A stretch of 14,890 nt of DNA. It comes from JACRBK01 sp964427955. GTDB taxonomy: Bacteria > Chloroflexota > Anaerolineae > Aggregatilineales > Aggregatilineaceae. The stretch is from the NCBI GenBank assembly GCA_964427955.1, contig CAYRWY010000104.1:1-14890 (forward strand), written 5' to 3'. Under the pieces are notes generated by a model, which did no database searches, was not told the origin of the DNA, and worked only from the letters and a program-made list of their open reading frames with translations. Each line of letters begins with the position of its first letter. The first letter of the stretch is position 1. Of the stretch, positions 5,760-13,773 are shown piece by piece. A program made the position numbers and the translations under genes.

Positions 5760-6833
5760 TCAGCGCGTAATGATCAGCGCGGTGTCTCCCGGCTCCGTCA
5801 CGCGGCCCACCGGCCACCAGGACGCCTGGCGAGCCATCATGTGGGCGGCGAAATCGTCCAGGCGATCCGCCGCGAGCGCGATCAACAATCCGCCGCTGGT
5901 CTGCGCATCGAACAGCAGCATTTGTTCGGCTTCAGCAATGCCGGAGGAAAAGCGGACGTCGTGTTCGAAGGCTTCTTTGTTGGCAGCCGAGCCGCCGGGG
6001 AAGATCCACTCCTCCGCGGATGGGTACGCGCCGGACAGGAAGGGGATGCGGTCGAAGTCCAGGTGCAGCGTCACCCCGCTGGAACGGGCGATCTCGCTGG
6101 CGTGGCCCAGCAAGCCGAAGCCGGTGATGTCGGTCGCCGCGTGCGCGCCCACTGCCAGCGCGCTTTCGCCCGCCGCCCGGTTGAGCCGCATCATCCACGT
6201 GACCGCCTCGGCCAGGTGCGCCGCGTCGGCCTGATCGCGCTTGGCCGCCGTCGTGATGCAGCCGGTGCCCAGCGGTTTGGTCAGCACCAGGACCTCGCCG
6301 GGCCGCGCGCCGGATTTGGTCAGCAGCCGGTCCGGGTGGGCCAGTCCCACCACCGCCAGCCCGACCTTCGGCTCTTTGTCCTGGATGGTATGCCCGCCCG
6401 CGATCACGGCGCTCGCCTCGCGCACCTTTTCCGCCAATCCCAGCATGATCCGGGCGCTGACGTCGAGCGGCAGATCGGGCGGCAGGGCGGCGATGTTCAG
6501 TGCCATCAACGGCGTCCCGCCCATCGCGTACACGTCGCTCAGCGCATTCGCTGCCGCGATGGCGCCGTAGTGAGTGGGATCGTCCACAATCGGCGTGAAA
6601 AAGTCGGTGGTGAAGATCAGGGCGCGGTCATCGTCCAGGCGGTACACGGCGGCGTCATCAGGCGTGCCGAGTCCCACCAACAGATCGGGATGATCTGCTG
6701 CCGGGAACAGCTCCTGAATGGGGCGCAGCACGTGCGCCAGGGCCGCCGGGGCCAGCTTAGAGGCTCAACCGGCGCACGCGGACAGCGCGGTCAAGCGGGT
6801 GATGTCTTCGCGACTCATGATCTGGATACTCAT
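5760..6833 (-). CDS. selD: Selenide, water dikinase with in-frame UGA (selenocysteine)
   Basis: SelD makes selenophosphate from selenide and ATP for selenocysteine and selenouridine synthesis. Read through the TGA at 6765-6767 the protein has 357 residues, normal for the family. The N-terminus is RLTALSACAG-U-ASKLAPAAL, with Sec23 at the place of the catalytic Cys (Cys17 in E. coli) and the catalytic Lys three residues on (K26). Downstream are the ATP/Mg segments GTPDDAAVY and TTDFFTPIVDDP, then AAANALSDVYAMGG, AGGHTIQDKEPKVG, ATDITGFGLLGHA and DAQTSGGLL, all typical of SelD. Without read-through the frame would start at a GTG (6731), lack the active site and have no ribosome site. The ATG at 6833 is preferred for its weak GGGTTGA upstream; the ATG at 6818 would place Sec at residue 18. 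The final stop is also TGA but in a different context. Confidence 0.93.
6736..6764 (-). promoter_or_regulatory. Candidate bacterial SECIS hairpin of selD
   Basis: Directly after the TGA the mRNA can fold: GGCC (6753-6750) pairs with GGCC (6744-6741) around a five-base loop CCGGC, and the outer GCC (6764-6762) pairs with GGC (6738-6736) with internal loops between. The loop begins 16 bases after the UGA and contains two G residues, within the usual spacing range for bacterial SECIS elements. The fold was drawn by eye and its strict loop rules are only partly met. Confidence 0.5.
6765..6767 (-). other. Selenocysteine codon (TGA) in selD
   Basis: The TGA is in frame with both flanks of SelD and falls exactly on the catalytic Cys/Sec position, inside the conserved CAG-U-ASK context. 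Conserved SelD sequence on both sides makes a nonsense mutation or sequencing error unlikely. Confidence 0.9.
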
Positions 6834-6853
6834 TCAACCCGATAATGATCTCA

Positions 6854-6859
6854 AGTATA
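6854..6859 (-). promoter_or_regulatory. Candidate -10 box of selD
   Basis: On the minus strand this reads TATACT, five of six bases of the -10 consensus, and would start transcription about 13 bases before the ATG at 6833. No convincing -35 was found at the matching distance. Confidence 0.3.
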
Positions 6860-6985
6860 ACACGCCGACCGGTCCCGTCCCACCGCATTTTCGAAATCGG
6901 GCTATTACGGGTTGGAAAACTCCAATTGCGTTACGGGGCAACCTCTTGTATCCTTGCACCAGACAGTTCCACCACTCCATAACTC

Positions 6986-7852
6986 ATGAAAGGGGACGGC
7001 GCGGCACTGCTGCGCCGCGCGAAGCTGATGGCAGCAAATCGACCCGTATACCGCAAGGCCGCCCTGGACAAACTGGCCTCCCCTGAAGAACTCGACCAAC
7101 TGATGCACATTACCAGGCCGGGTTCGTGGCTCCTGCTGGCAGCCTTCGGCGGCGTGCTGCTGATCATCCTGCTGTGGAGCATCTTCGGCAGGATCACGAC
7201 CACGATTGACCAGCCGGGAATGCTGACGCTGCGCAACCCGGTCGTGTTCGTCCCCTCCCCGGAGGTCGGCCAGGTCGTCGAGATCAAGATCAAGGTGGGC
7301 GATCTGATTGCTGCCGAGCGCCCGCTCGCCCAGGTATCGACGTCGCACGGCACGGTCAGCGTCGCCAGCCCGGTCAATGGGCGGGTGATCGCGGTGCGCG
7401 TCAACATCGGCGAGCCGGTGGACGTCGGCACGCCGCTGATCAGCGTCGAGTCGTTCGACCGGACGACCCAGCAGCAGGAAATCGTCGCCTACGTCCCGCT
7501 CGAAGATCGCCAGCGCATCCGCGCGGGGATGCCGGTCCAGATTTTGCCCTCGACGCTCGAAGTCGAAAAATACGGTTATCTCGAAGGGGAGGTGCAGGCC
7601 GTCTCCGGGTTTGCCGCGACCCGTGACGAGATGATCGCCGTGCTGGGTGACGCCAGCGCGATTGAGAGCCTGCTCGTTACCGGCCCGGTCTTCGAAGTGC
7701 GCATCGCCATCAAGACCGATCATGAGGGGCAGTATCGCTGGTCGGCGTCCGACGGCCCGGAGGCCCCCATCGTCAGCGGCACACCCTGCCTGATCAAGAT
7801 CCAGGTCGGCCAGGAACCTCCTATCAAAAAAGTCTTCAACCTGGCGTCGTAA
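6986..7852 (+). CDS. NHLM-type export system HlyD-like adaptor protein
   Basis: The product is 288 residues long. It has a cytoplasmic N-terminus containing RKAALDKLASPEELDQLM, typical of the HlyD-like protein of nitrile-hydratase-leader microcin (NHLM) clusters. One membrane helix follows (about residues 47-68, SWLLLAAFGGVLLIILLWSI). Next comes a biotinyl/lipoyl-like hairpin region (about 85-155) with VGQVVEIKIKVGDLIAAERPL and SPVNGRVIAVRVNIGEPVDVGTPL. The remainder is a beta-rich C-terminal region with YVPLEDRQRIRAGMPVQI. It would link the inner-membrane ABC transporters to the outside during peptide export. The ATG at 6986 lacks a clear ribosome site. An ATG at 7028 (MAANRPVYRKAAL) would also keep the family-conserved start, so the true N-terminus is uncertain. 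It is the first gene of a tight three-gene export operon, ending 2 bases before the next ATG. Confidence 0.88.
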   Translation: MKGDGAALLRRAKLMAANRPVYRKAALDKLASPEELDQLMHITRPGSWLLLAAFGGVLLIILLWSIFGRITTTIDQPGMLTLRNPVVFVPSPEVGQVVEIKIKVGDLIAAERPLAQVSTSHGTVSVASPVNGRVIAVRVNIGEPVDVGTPLISVESFDRTTQQQEIVAYVPLEDRQRIRAGMPVQILPSTLEVEKYGYLEGEVQAVSGFAATRDEMIAVLGDASAIESLLVTGPVFEVRIAIKTDHEGQYRWSASDGPEAPIVSGTPCLIKIQVGQEPPIKKVFNLAS

Positions 7853-7854
7853 CC

Positions 7855-10080
7855 ATGACCGAGACCATTCCCCGCAACCAGCGCCGCCGCGTCAAAACGC
7901 CGACCGTGCTCCAGATGGAGGCGGTCGAATGCGGCGCGGCCTCCCTGAGCATCGTCTTGCAGCATTACGGCAAATACGTCGCGCTGGAAGAACTCCGGCT
8001 GGCCTGCGGCGTCTCGCGTGACGGCAGCAATGCCCTCAACCTGGTGAAAGCCGCGCGCGGCTATGGCCTGGAAGCCAAAGGTGTACGGCGCAGCAGCATC
8101 GAAGGGCTGCTGAACCTGCCCCTGCCGCTGATCGTGTTCTGGAAGTTCACCCACTTCCTGGTGGTCGAAGGCTTCGGCAAGGACTGCATCTACGTCAACG
8201 ATCCGGCCACCGGTCCGCGCACCATCAGCCTGCAAGAATTCGACGAATTTTTCACCGGGATCGCCCTGGTGATGGAAAAAGGTCCCGACTTTCAGCCGGG
8301 CGGACAGCCCTTCCGGTTGAGCCAGGCGCTGCGCCAACGGCTGCTCGGCTCGGAATTCGGGCTGGTGTACGTGCTGCTCGCCAGCCTGTTTCTGGTGATC
8401 CCCGGCCTGATCGTGCCGGTCTTTCTGCGCGTCTTCGTGGACGATCTGCTGATCGGCACCCAGACCTGGATCGCGCCGCTGCTGGTCGGCATGGGGCTGG
8501 CGGTCGCGGTCAGCATGAGCCTGACCTGGCTCCAGCAGATGTACCTGCTGCGGCTGGAAACCAAGCTGTCGCTGACCGGATCAAGCCGTTTTTTCTGGCA
8601 TATCCTGCACCTGCCGGTCGAGTTTTTCACCCAGCGTTACGCGGGCGACATCGCCTTCCGCGTGCAGGTCAACGACCGGGTGGCCCAACTGCTCTCCGGC
8701 GAACTGGCGACCGCCGCGATCAACCTGATCCTGGCGATCTTCTACGCGCTGCTGATGCTGCAATACGACGTGCCGCTGACGTTGGTCGGGATCGTGATCG
8801 TCTCGCTCAACATCCTGGCGCTGCGCACCATCTCGCGCCGCCGGGTGGACGCCAACCGCAACCTGCTGCAAGAGCGCGGCAAGCTGATCGGCGCGTCGAT
8901 GGACGGGCTGGAAACCATCGAGACGCTGAAGGCGACCGGCGCTGAGTCGGACTTCTTCGCACGGTGGGCCGGGTTTCAGGCCAAAGTTGTCAACGGCGAG
9001 CAGCATCTCGACACCCTGACGCAAATGCTGGCGGTCGTCCCGCCCTTTTTGCAGTCGATCAACATCGCGCTGATTCTCGTGATCGGCGGGCTGCGCGTGC
9101 AGAATGGCCAGATCACCATCGGCACGCTGGTCGCCTTCCAAAGCCTGATGCTGAGCTTCATGCAACCCGTCACCCAACTGATCAACCTGGGCAACCGCCT
9201 GCAAGAAGCCGAAGGCGACATGAACCGGCTGGACGACGTGCTGCGCTACCCGGTGGATGCCACGCTCAACACACCGCCCGGCGATCCGGCCACCGTCGCC
9301 CGGCTGGAAGGCCATCTGGAGCTTCGCAACCTGACCTTTGGCTACAGCCGCCTGGGCGAACCGCTGATCGAAAACTTCAACCTGACGCTGCGGCCCGGCC
9401 AGCGCGTGGCCCTGGTCGGCGCCTCCGGCAGCGGCAAATCGACCGTCTCGCGGCTGGTGGCGGGCGTTTATAAGCCCTGGTCCGGCGAGATTCTGTTCGA
9501 CGGCCAACCGCGCGACGTCATCCCCCGCGAAGTGATGACGGCCTCGGTGTCGCTGGTCGATCAGACGGTGGCGCTGTTCCGGGCCACCATTCGCGATAAC
9601 CTGACGCTGTGGAATCCGACCATCCCCAAGACCTGGATCGTGCAGGCCGCCAAAGACGCGCAGATCCACGATGTAGTGACCGAGCATTCCGGTGGCTACG
9701 ACTTTTTGGTCGAAACGGGCGGGCGCAACTTCAGCGGCGGCGAGCGCCAGCGGTTGGAGATCGCGCGGGCGCTGACCACCAATCCCACGCTGCTGATCCT
9801 GGACGAAGCCACCAGCTCGCTCGACCCGGTGACCGAAAAACTGATCGACGACAACCTGCGGCGGCGCGGCTGCACCTGCCTGATCGTCGCGCACCGCTTG
9901 AGCACGATCCGCGACTGCGACGAGATCATCGTCCTGGACAAGGGCAAAATCGTCCAGCGCGGCACGCACCAGCAGATGTTACGCGAAGGCGGCCCGTATG
10001 CCACGCTGATCGGGGCCGAACAGCCTACCAAGCGCAGAAGTAAAGTCGATGCGGTATTTGATTCGCTGGCGGAATTGTAG
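7855..10080 (+). CDS. NHLM-type peptidase-containing ABC transporter (C39 peptidase/permease/ATPase)
   Basis: The 741-residue product cuts the leader of a double-glycine peptide and exports the rest. Residues 1-140 are a C39 cysteine peptidase with oxyanion Gln20, catalytic Cys26 in EAVECGAASL, His100 in THFLVVEG and Asp116 in VNDPATG, all present. A six-helix permease domain follows (about 165-475). The C-terminal ATPase has Walker A GASGSGKST (522-530), signature FSGGERQR (626-633), Walker B LLILDEATSSLD with Asp650/Glu651, and the switch VAHRLST, so it looks fully active. Only 2 bases separate its ATG from the preceding stop, implying coupled translation, and the second ABC gene follows after 12 bases. 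The likely substrate is the Nif11-type precursor encoded at 13774-14022. The order of adaptor, peptidase-ABC and large ABC is that of known NHLM export clusters. Confidence 0.95.
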   Translation: MTETIPRNQRRRVKTPTVLQMEAVECGAASLSIVLQHYGKYVALEELRLACGVSRDGSNALNLVKAARGYGLEAKGVRRSSIEGLLNLPLPLIVFWKFTHFLVVEGFGKDCIYVNDPATGPRTISLQEFDEFFTGIALVMEKGPDFQPGGQPFRLSQALRQRLLGSEFGLVYVLLASLFLVIPGLIVPVFLRVFVDDLLIGTQTWIAPLLVGMGLAVAVSMSLTWLQQMYLLRLETKLSLTGSSRFFWHILHLPVEFFTQRYAGDIAFRVQVNDRVAQLLSGELATAAINLILAIFYALLMLQYDVPLTLVGIVIVSLNILALRTISRRRVDANRNLLQERGKLIGASMDGLETIETLKATGAESDFFARWAGFQAKVVNGEQHLDTLTQMLAVVPPFLQSINIALILVIGGLRVQNGQITIGTLVAFQSLMLSFMQPVTQLINLGNRLQEAEGDMNRLDDVLRYPVDATLNTPPGDPATVARLEGHLELRNLTFGYSRLGEPLIENFNLTLRPGQRVALVGASGSGKSTVSRLVAGVYKPWSGEILFDGQPRDVIPREVMTASVSLVDQTVALFRATIRDNLTLWNPTIPKTWIVQAAKDAQIHDVVTEHSGGYDFLVETGGRNFSGGERQRLEIARALTTNPTLLILDEATSSLDPVTEKLIDDNLRRRGCTCLIVAHRLSTIRDCDEIIVLDKGKIVQRGTHQQMLREGGPYATLIGAEQPTKRRSKVDAVFDSLAEL

Positions 10081-10092
10081 AGTAAACCCTCC

Positions 10093-13026
10093 ATGCCCGA
10101 CGAGAGACGACCTGCCGACACATCCGAAGCCTGGGAAATGTTCATGCTCGCCCTGCGCTACCGGGATTCCCGCATGGTCACCCTCAGCGGGAACGAGCCA
10201 TTTTTGCTGGCCGGGGCTGACAACGCCTGGCTGATCTACACCGGCATGGCCGACGTGTTCGCCGTGCGCACCGCCAACGGCGCGGCAGCCGGGTCGCGCT
10301 ATCACCTGTTCCGCGCCCAGCCCAACCAGTTGTTGCTGGGCATGGACCTGACCGATCACCCCGTGGCACTGATGGCGAGCTGCGCGCCCGATACCCAGGT
10401 GCTCCGCTTCAGCCAGTCGCGCCTCAAGCAGCTTTTGGAAAAAGCCGAGAATATGCCGGTGATCGTGGGCCTGCTCGAAACCTGGCTGCGGGCGTTGTCC
10501 GCCGGGGCCGCCGGATCGGTCAAGCCCAAAGATTACCGGCTGTTGGAGCCGGACAAGACCATCGAACTCGCGCCGGGGAACGTCGCCCGGACGCCGCGCG
10601 GCGTGCTGTGGGTCCAGCACAGCGCCGGAAGCTCGCGCTTTATGGGCCGTGACGATCTGCCGCCGCTCGGCGGTGAGACGCTGACCCCCCTGGCGGATCG
10701 CACCTGGCTTCAGGCGGCGGAAGCCGGGACGCTGCATACCTTCAGCACGTCCGCCATCCTCGCCCTGGACCCCGCCTGGTCCCACCTGGATCGCTTCCAC
10801 ACCCTGCTGCTGACCCTGGTCGAGCGGGACATGCAGCGCGAAAAACTGGCAGTGCGGCAGGTCATCCAGGAAAAAGTCACCAGCGACGCCTTCAAGGTCC
10901 AGACCGCCGTCACCCGCCTGGCCGCGACGTGGAGCGACGCGCCCGAAACGCTGACCATCGGGGCGGACGTCGCCGATCCGCTGCTGGCGGCGTGCCGCCT
11001 GATGGGGGACTGGATGGGACTCACCATCAAGGCCCCGCCCGACTACGACAGCGCCGAGAACCTCAAGGACGCGCTGGCCGAGATCGCCCGGGCCTCGCGC
11101 GTCCGCACGCGCCAGGTGCTGCTGCGCGGCAGTTGGTGGCAGCAGGACAACGGCCCGCTGCTGGCCTACCGGGGCGAAGAACGCCGCCCGGTAGCCCTAC
11201 GCCCGGTCAAGGCCAACGGCTACGAACTGCACGATCCGGTCCAGCAGGAGATGATCGTGATCACCGAGGCGGTCGCGTCGGAACTGGCCCCGACGGCGCA
11301 GATGTTATACCGCCCGTTCCCGGATCGCCCGATCCACGCCTTCGATCTGATCCGCTTCGGCCAGCGCGGCGCGCGCCAGGATATGCTGTCGCTGCTGCTG
11401 GTCGGGCTGGCGGGCGGCGCGTTGGGCATCCTGACCCCCGTCATCACCGGGATCATTTTTGGCCGCCTGATCCCGTCGGGTGATCACGAGCAGTTGTTGG
11501 TGTTCGGCGCGGTGCTGATCGTCAGCGCCATTGCCATCGCCACCTTCCAGATCGTGCGCAGCATGGTCCTGCTGCGAGTCGAAAGCCGCATGGACGGCGC
11601 GATCCAGGCGGCGATCTGGGATCGCCTGCTGGGGCTGTCGCCGGATTTCTTCCGCCAGTATTCCGCGGGTGATCTCACCCAGCGCGCGCTGGGCGTCAGC
11701 ACCATCAAACAAACGCTGTCCGGATCGGTCACGCTGGCGCTGTTGGCCGGGATGTTTTCGTGGTTCAACCTGCTGCTGATGTTCTACTACGATTCCGGCC
11801 TCGCCCTGGCGGCGCTGCTGGTCGTGCTGATCTCGACCGCGATCACGCTCATCCTGAGCGCGCGGCTGCTGCGCTTGCAGCACGAGGTCACCCGGACACA
11901 GGGACAGATCTCCGGCCTGATCGCCCAGTTGGTGAGCGGCATCTCCAAGCTGCGCGTCGCCGGGGCGGAGAGCCGGTCCTTTTTCCTGTGGGCCAACGAA
12001 TTCAGCCACCAGAAGAAGCTGGCCTTCAAGGCCCGCGTGACCCTGAATTCGCTTTCGGTCTTTTTTGCCGGGTATCCGATCCTGGCCTCGATGGTGATCT
12101 TTGCGCTGGTCTACCACCGTGCCGGGCTGACGACGGGCGAATTCCTGGCCTTCAACGCGGCCTTCGCCCAGTTTTTGGCCGCGAGCCTGATGTTTAGCTC
12201 GGCCCTGGTCGCCGCCCTGCCCATCCTGCCGATCTTCGAGCGCCTCAAGCCGATCCTGCACACCCTGCCGGAAGTGGACGAGCAGAAGGCGCATCCTGGC
12301 GAACTGAGCGGCGCGATTGAAGTCAGCCACGTGTCGTTCCGCTACGACAAAGACGGCCCGCAGGTGTTGGACGACGTGACGTTCAGCGTGATGCCGGGCG
12401 ATTTCGTGGCCCTGGTGGGATCGTCAGGATCGGGCAAATCGACGCTGCTGCGCCACCTGCTCGGCTTCGAAAAGCCGGATGCCGGGGCGATCTATTACGA
12501 CGGGTTGTCGCTGTCCGAAGTCGATCTGCGCGCCGTGCGCCGCCAGATCGGGGTGGTGCTCCAGCACAGCCAGGTCATGACCGGGACCGTGCTCGACAAC
12601 ATCCTGGGCGCCAGCCGCTTGAGCGTGGACGATGCCTGGGAAGCCGCGCGCAAGGCCGGGATCGCGGACGACATCAAGCAGATGCCGATGGGGATGCAGA
12701 CCTACATCAGCGAAGGCGGCAGCACCTTCTCCGGCGGCCAGCGCCAGCGATTGCTGATCGCGCGCGCGCTCGTCACCCGCCCGCGCATCATTTTTTTCGA
12801 CGAGGCGACCAGCGCCCTGGACGATCACTCCCAGGCCATCGTGACCGAAAGCCTCAAGCAGTTGGACGCTACCCGGATCGTGATCGCCCACCGCCTGAGC
12901 ACCGTAGTCGATGCCGACCGGATTCTGGTCATGCAGCGCGGCAGGCTGGTCGAGAGCGGGACCTACCAGGAACTGCTGGCGCGCGAAGGCATCTTCACCG
13001 AACTCGCCCAACGGCAGTTGGTCTAA
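10093..13026 (+). CDS. NHLM-type second ABC transporter (permease/ATPase with large N-terminal region)
   Basis: The product is 977 residues long. The first 420 or so residues are soluble. Near the start is a jelly-roll-like segment (EPFLLAGADNAWLIYTGMADVFAV). Near residues 290-420 is a region laid out like a C39 peptidase domain (DNGPLLAYRGEERRPVALRP, then GYELHDP) but without a catalytic Cys or His. The permease domain runs from about 434 to 735, starting at LLVGLAGGALGILTPVITG. The ATPase has Walker A GSSGSGKST (776-784), signature FSGGQRQR (879-886), Walker B IIFFDEATSALD with Asp903/Glu904, and IAHRLST. This matches the peptidase-free ABC partner found in NHLM clusters, which probably pairs with the preceding transporter. 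The ATG at 10093 has no strong ribosome site and probably relies on coupling to the upstream gene. The gene ends before a strong terminator. Confidence 0.92.
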   Translation: MPDERRPADTSEAWEMFMLALRYRDSRMVTLSGNEPFLLAGADNAWLIYTGMADVFAVRTANGAAAGSRYHLFRAQPNQLLLGMDLTDHPVALMASCAPDTQVLRFSQSRLKQLLEKAENMPVIVGLLETWLRALSAGAAGSVKPKDYRLLEPDKTIELAPGNVARTPRGVLWVQHSAGSSRFMGRDDLPPLGGETLTPLADRTWLQAAEAGTLHTFSTSAILALDPAWSHLDRFHTLLLTLVERDMQREKLAVRQVIQEKVTSDAFKVQTAVTRLAATWSDAPETLTIGADVADPLLAACRLMGDWMGLTIKAPPDYDSAENLKDALAEIARASRVRTRQVLLRGSWWQQDNGPLLAYRGEERRPVALRPVKANGYELHDPVQQEMIVITEAVASELAPTAQMLYRPFPDRPIHAFDLIRFGQRGARQDMLSLLLVGLAGGALGILTPVITGIIFGRLIPSGDHEQLLVFGAVLIVSAIAIATFQIVRSMVLLRVESRMDGAIQAAIWDRLLGLSPDFFRQYSAGDLTQRALGVSTIKQTLSGSVTLALLAGMFSWFNLLLMFYYDSGLALAALLVVLISTAITLILSARLLRLQHEVTRTQGQISGLIAQLVSGISKLRVAGAESRSFFLWANEFSHQKKLAFKARVTLNSLSVFFAGYPILASMVIFALVYHRAGLTTGEFLAFNAAFAQFLAASLMFSSALVAALPILPIFERLKPILHTLPEVDEQKAHPGELSGAIEVSHVSFRYDKDGPQVLDDVTFSVMPGDFVALVGSSGSGKSTLLRHLLGFEKPDAGAIYYDGLSLSEVDLRAVRRQIGVVLQHSQVMTGTVLDNILGASRLSVDDAWEAARKAGIADDIKQMPMGMQTYISEGGSTFSGGQRQRLLIARALVTRPRIIFFDEATSALDDHSQAIVTESLKQLDATRIVIAHRLSTVVDADRILVMQRGRLVESGTYQELLAREGIFTELAQRQLV

Positions 13027-13042
13027 CGGACTGTCAAAACAA

Positions 13043-13081
13043 ACGGCTCTCGCCAACCTGACGAGAGCCGTGTTTTTTCTT
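13043..13081. terminator. Strong bidirectional intrinsic terminator
   Basis: ACGGCTCTCG (13043-13052) and CGAGAGCCGT (13062-13071) form a perfect 10-base stem with a 9-base loop, followed by G and six T on the plus strand. It ends the export operon. On the minus strand the same stem is followed by TTGTTTTG, so it can also end the converging cyclic-nucleotide-binding-like gene. Confidence 0.92.
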
Positions 13082-13099
13082 ATCTCCTACGCGTTTTCG

Positions 13100-13642
13100 T
13101 TACGCGCTTTCCATCATCCGGCGCAGAATGCGGTCGAAGCGCATCCCCGCCAGGTAGACGCTGTCCAGCAGCGCGGGGTCCAGCACTTCGTCCTCATCGA
13201 CATCGCCGCCGGTGCGCTGACCTGGCCCGGACTTTTCCATCGACTCGCGCAGGCGGTAGGACAGCGAAATCGCGATGCCCTTATAGAACCGCGCCGCAAA
13301 GTCGCGATCCGTTTCGAGCTTGTTCGCCAGTTCGGACTTGGCCAGGACGAACAGCACCGAGTCTTCGACCGTCTTGACGGTCGCCGTCGGCAGGCTGTCT
13401 TCCACGAATGACATCTCGCCCAGAATCTCGCCGGAACCGCGCGTGGCGATCTGGCGATCCTGCCCGCCGGACCGGACGAAAACGCCCAACATCCCGTCGA
13501 GCACGATATACACGACGTCGCTGGCTTTGCCTTCTTCGATCAGCACGGTGCCTACCGGGGCGCGTTTTTTCTTCCCTTTGGCGATCATCCATTCGATATT
13601 TTCGTCACTCAACTGCCCCAGCATGTAGAGGACTCTACGCAT
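13100..13642 (-). CDS. Cyclic-nucleotide-binding-domain-like protein without HTH
   Basis: The product has 180 residues. Residues 10-125 form a cNMP-binding-type beta-barrel, with GTVLIEEGKASDVVYIVLDGMLGVFV and a phosphate-binding cassette GEILGEMSFVEDSLPTATVK (71-90). The cassette keeps its Gly-Glu (G75, E76), but the Arg that contacts the cyclic phosphate in CRP (R82) is replaced by Pro85. Normal cAMP or cGMP binding is therefore doubtful. The C-terminal 55 residues (RLRESMEKSGPGQ..., an acidic stretch GGDVDEDEV, then AGMRFDRILRRMM) have no helix-turn-helix, so it is probably not a DNA-binding CRP. A GAGGGGG ribosome site lies 7 bases before the ATG. It sits between the export operon (convergent) and the peptide precursor gene (same strand), which suggests a role in the peptide system, perhaps regulation or recruitment. 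That role is inference. Confidence 0.85.
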   Translation of the reverse strand: MRRVLYMLGQLSDENIEWMIAKGKKKRAPVGTVLIEEGKASDVVYIVLDGMLGVFVRSGGQDRQIATRGSGEILGEMSFVEDSLPTATVKTVEDSVLFVLAKSELANKLETDRDFAARFYKGIAISLSYRLRESMEKSGPGQRTGGDVDEDEVLDPALLDSVYLAGMRFDRILRRMMESA

Positions 13643-13713
13643 CGCTCTGCCCCCTCGTGTCAGATTCTACCAAGTCGTCCAGGAGTATAGGATGATCGGG
13701 GCGATAACGCAAA

Positions 13714-13745
13714 ACACCCCTCGCCGCCAGCGGGACGGGGGGTGT
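13714..13745 (-). terminator. Terminator of the precursor peptide gene
   Basis: On the minus strand ACACCCC (13745-13739) pairs with GGGGTGT (13720-13714), with a GC-rich interior and a short T run (13714-13711) followed by GCG. It lies 28 bases after the precursor stop and separates it from the cyclic-nucleotide-binding-like gene. Confidence 0.65.
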
Positions 13746-13773
13746 GAAGATCCGGGACTGATCGAACGAAGGT

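Noticed and set aside
5760..6731. SelD starting at the GTG at 6731
   Set aside because: This would remove the catalytic Sec/Cys and Lys. Conserved SelD residues continue upstream through the TGA.
6912..6925. TTGGA-AAAC-TCCAA inverted repeat with flanking TTACGGG copies (6905 and 6931), upstream of the export operon
   Set aside because: Arms of 5 bases and 7-base direct copies are close to what chance would give. Noted only as a possible control site.
8581..9969. A 462-codon open frame on the minus strand opposite the peptidase-ABC gene
   Set aside because: Same composition effect. Its residues mirror the ABC gene codons (repeated GDR, QVD, HQ), and it has no recognisable domain.
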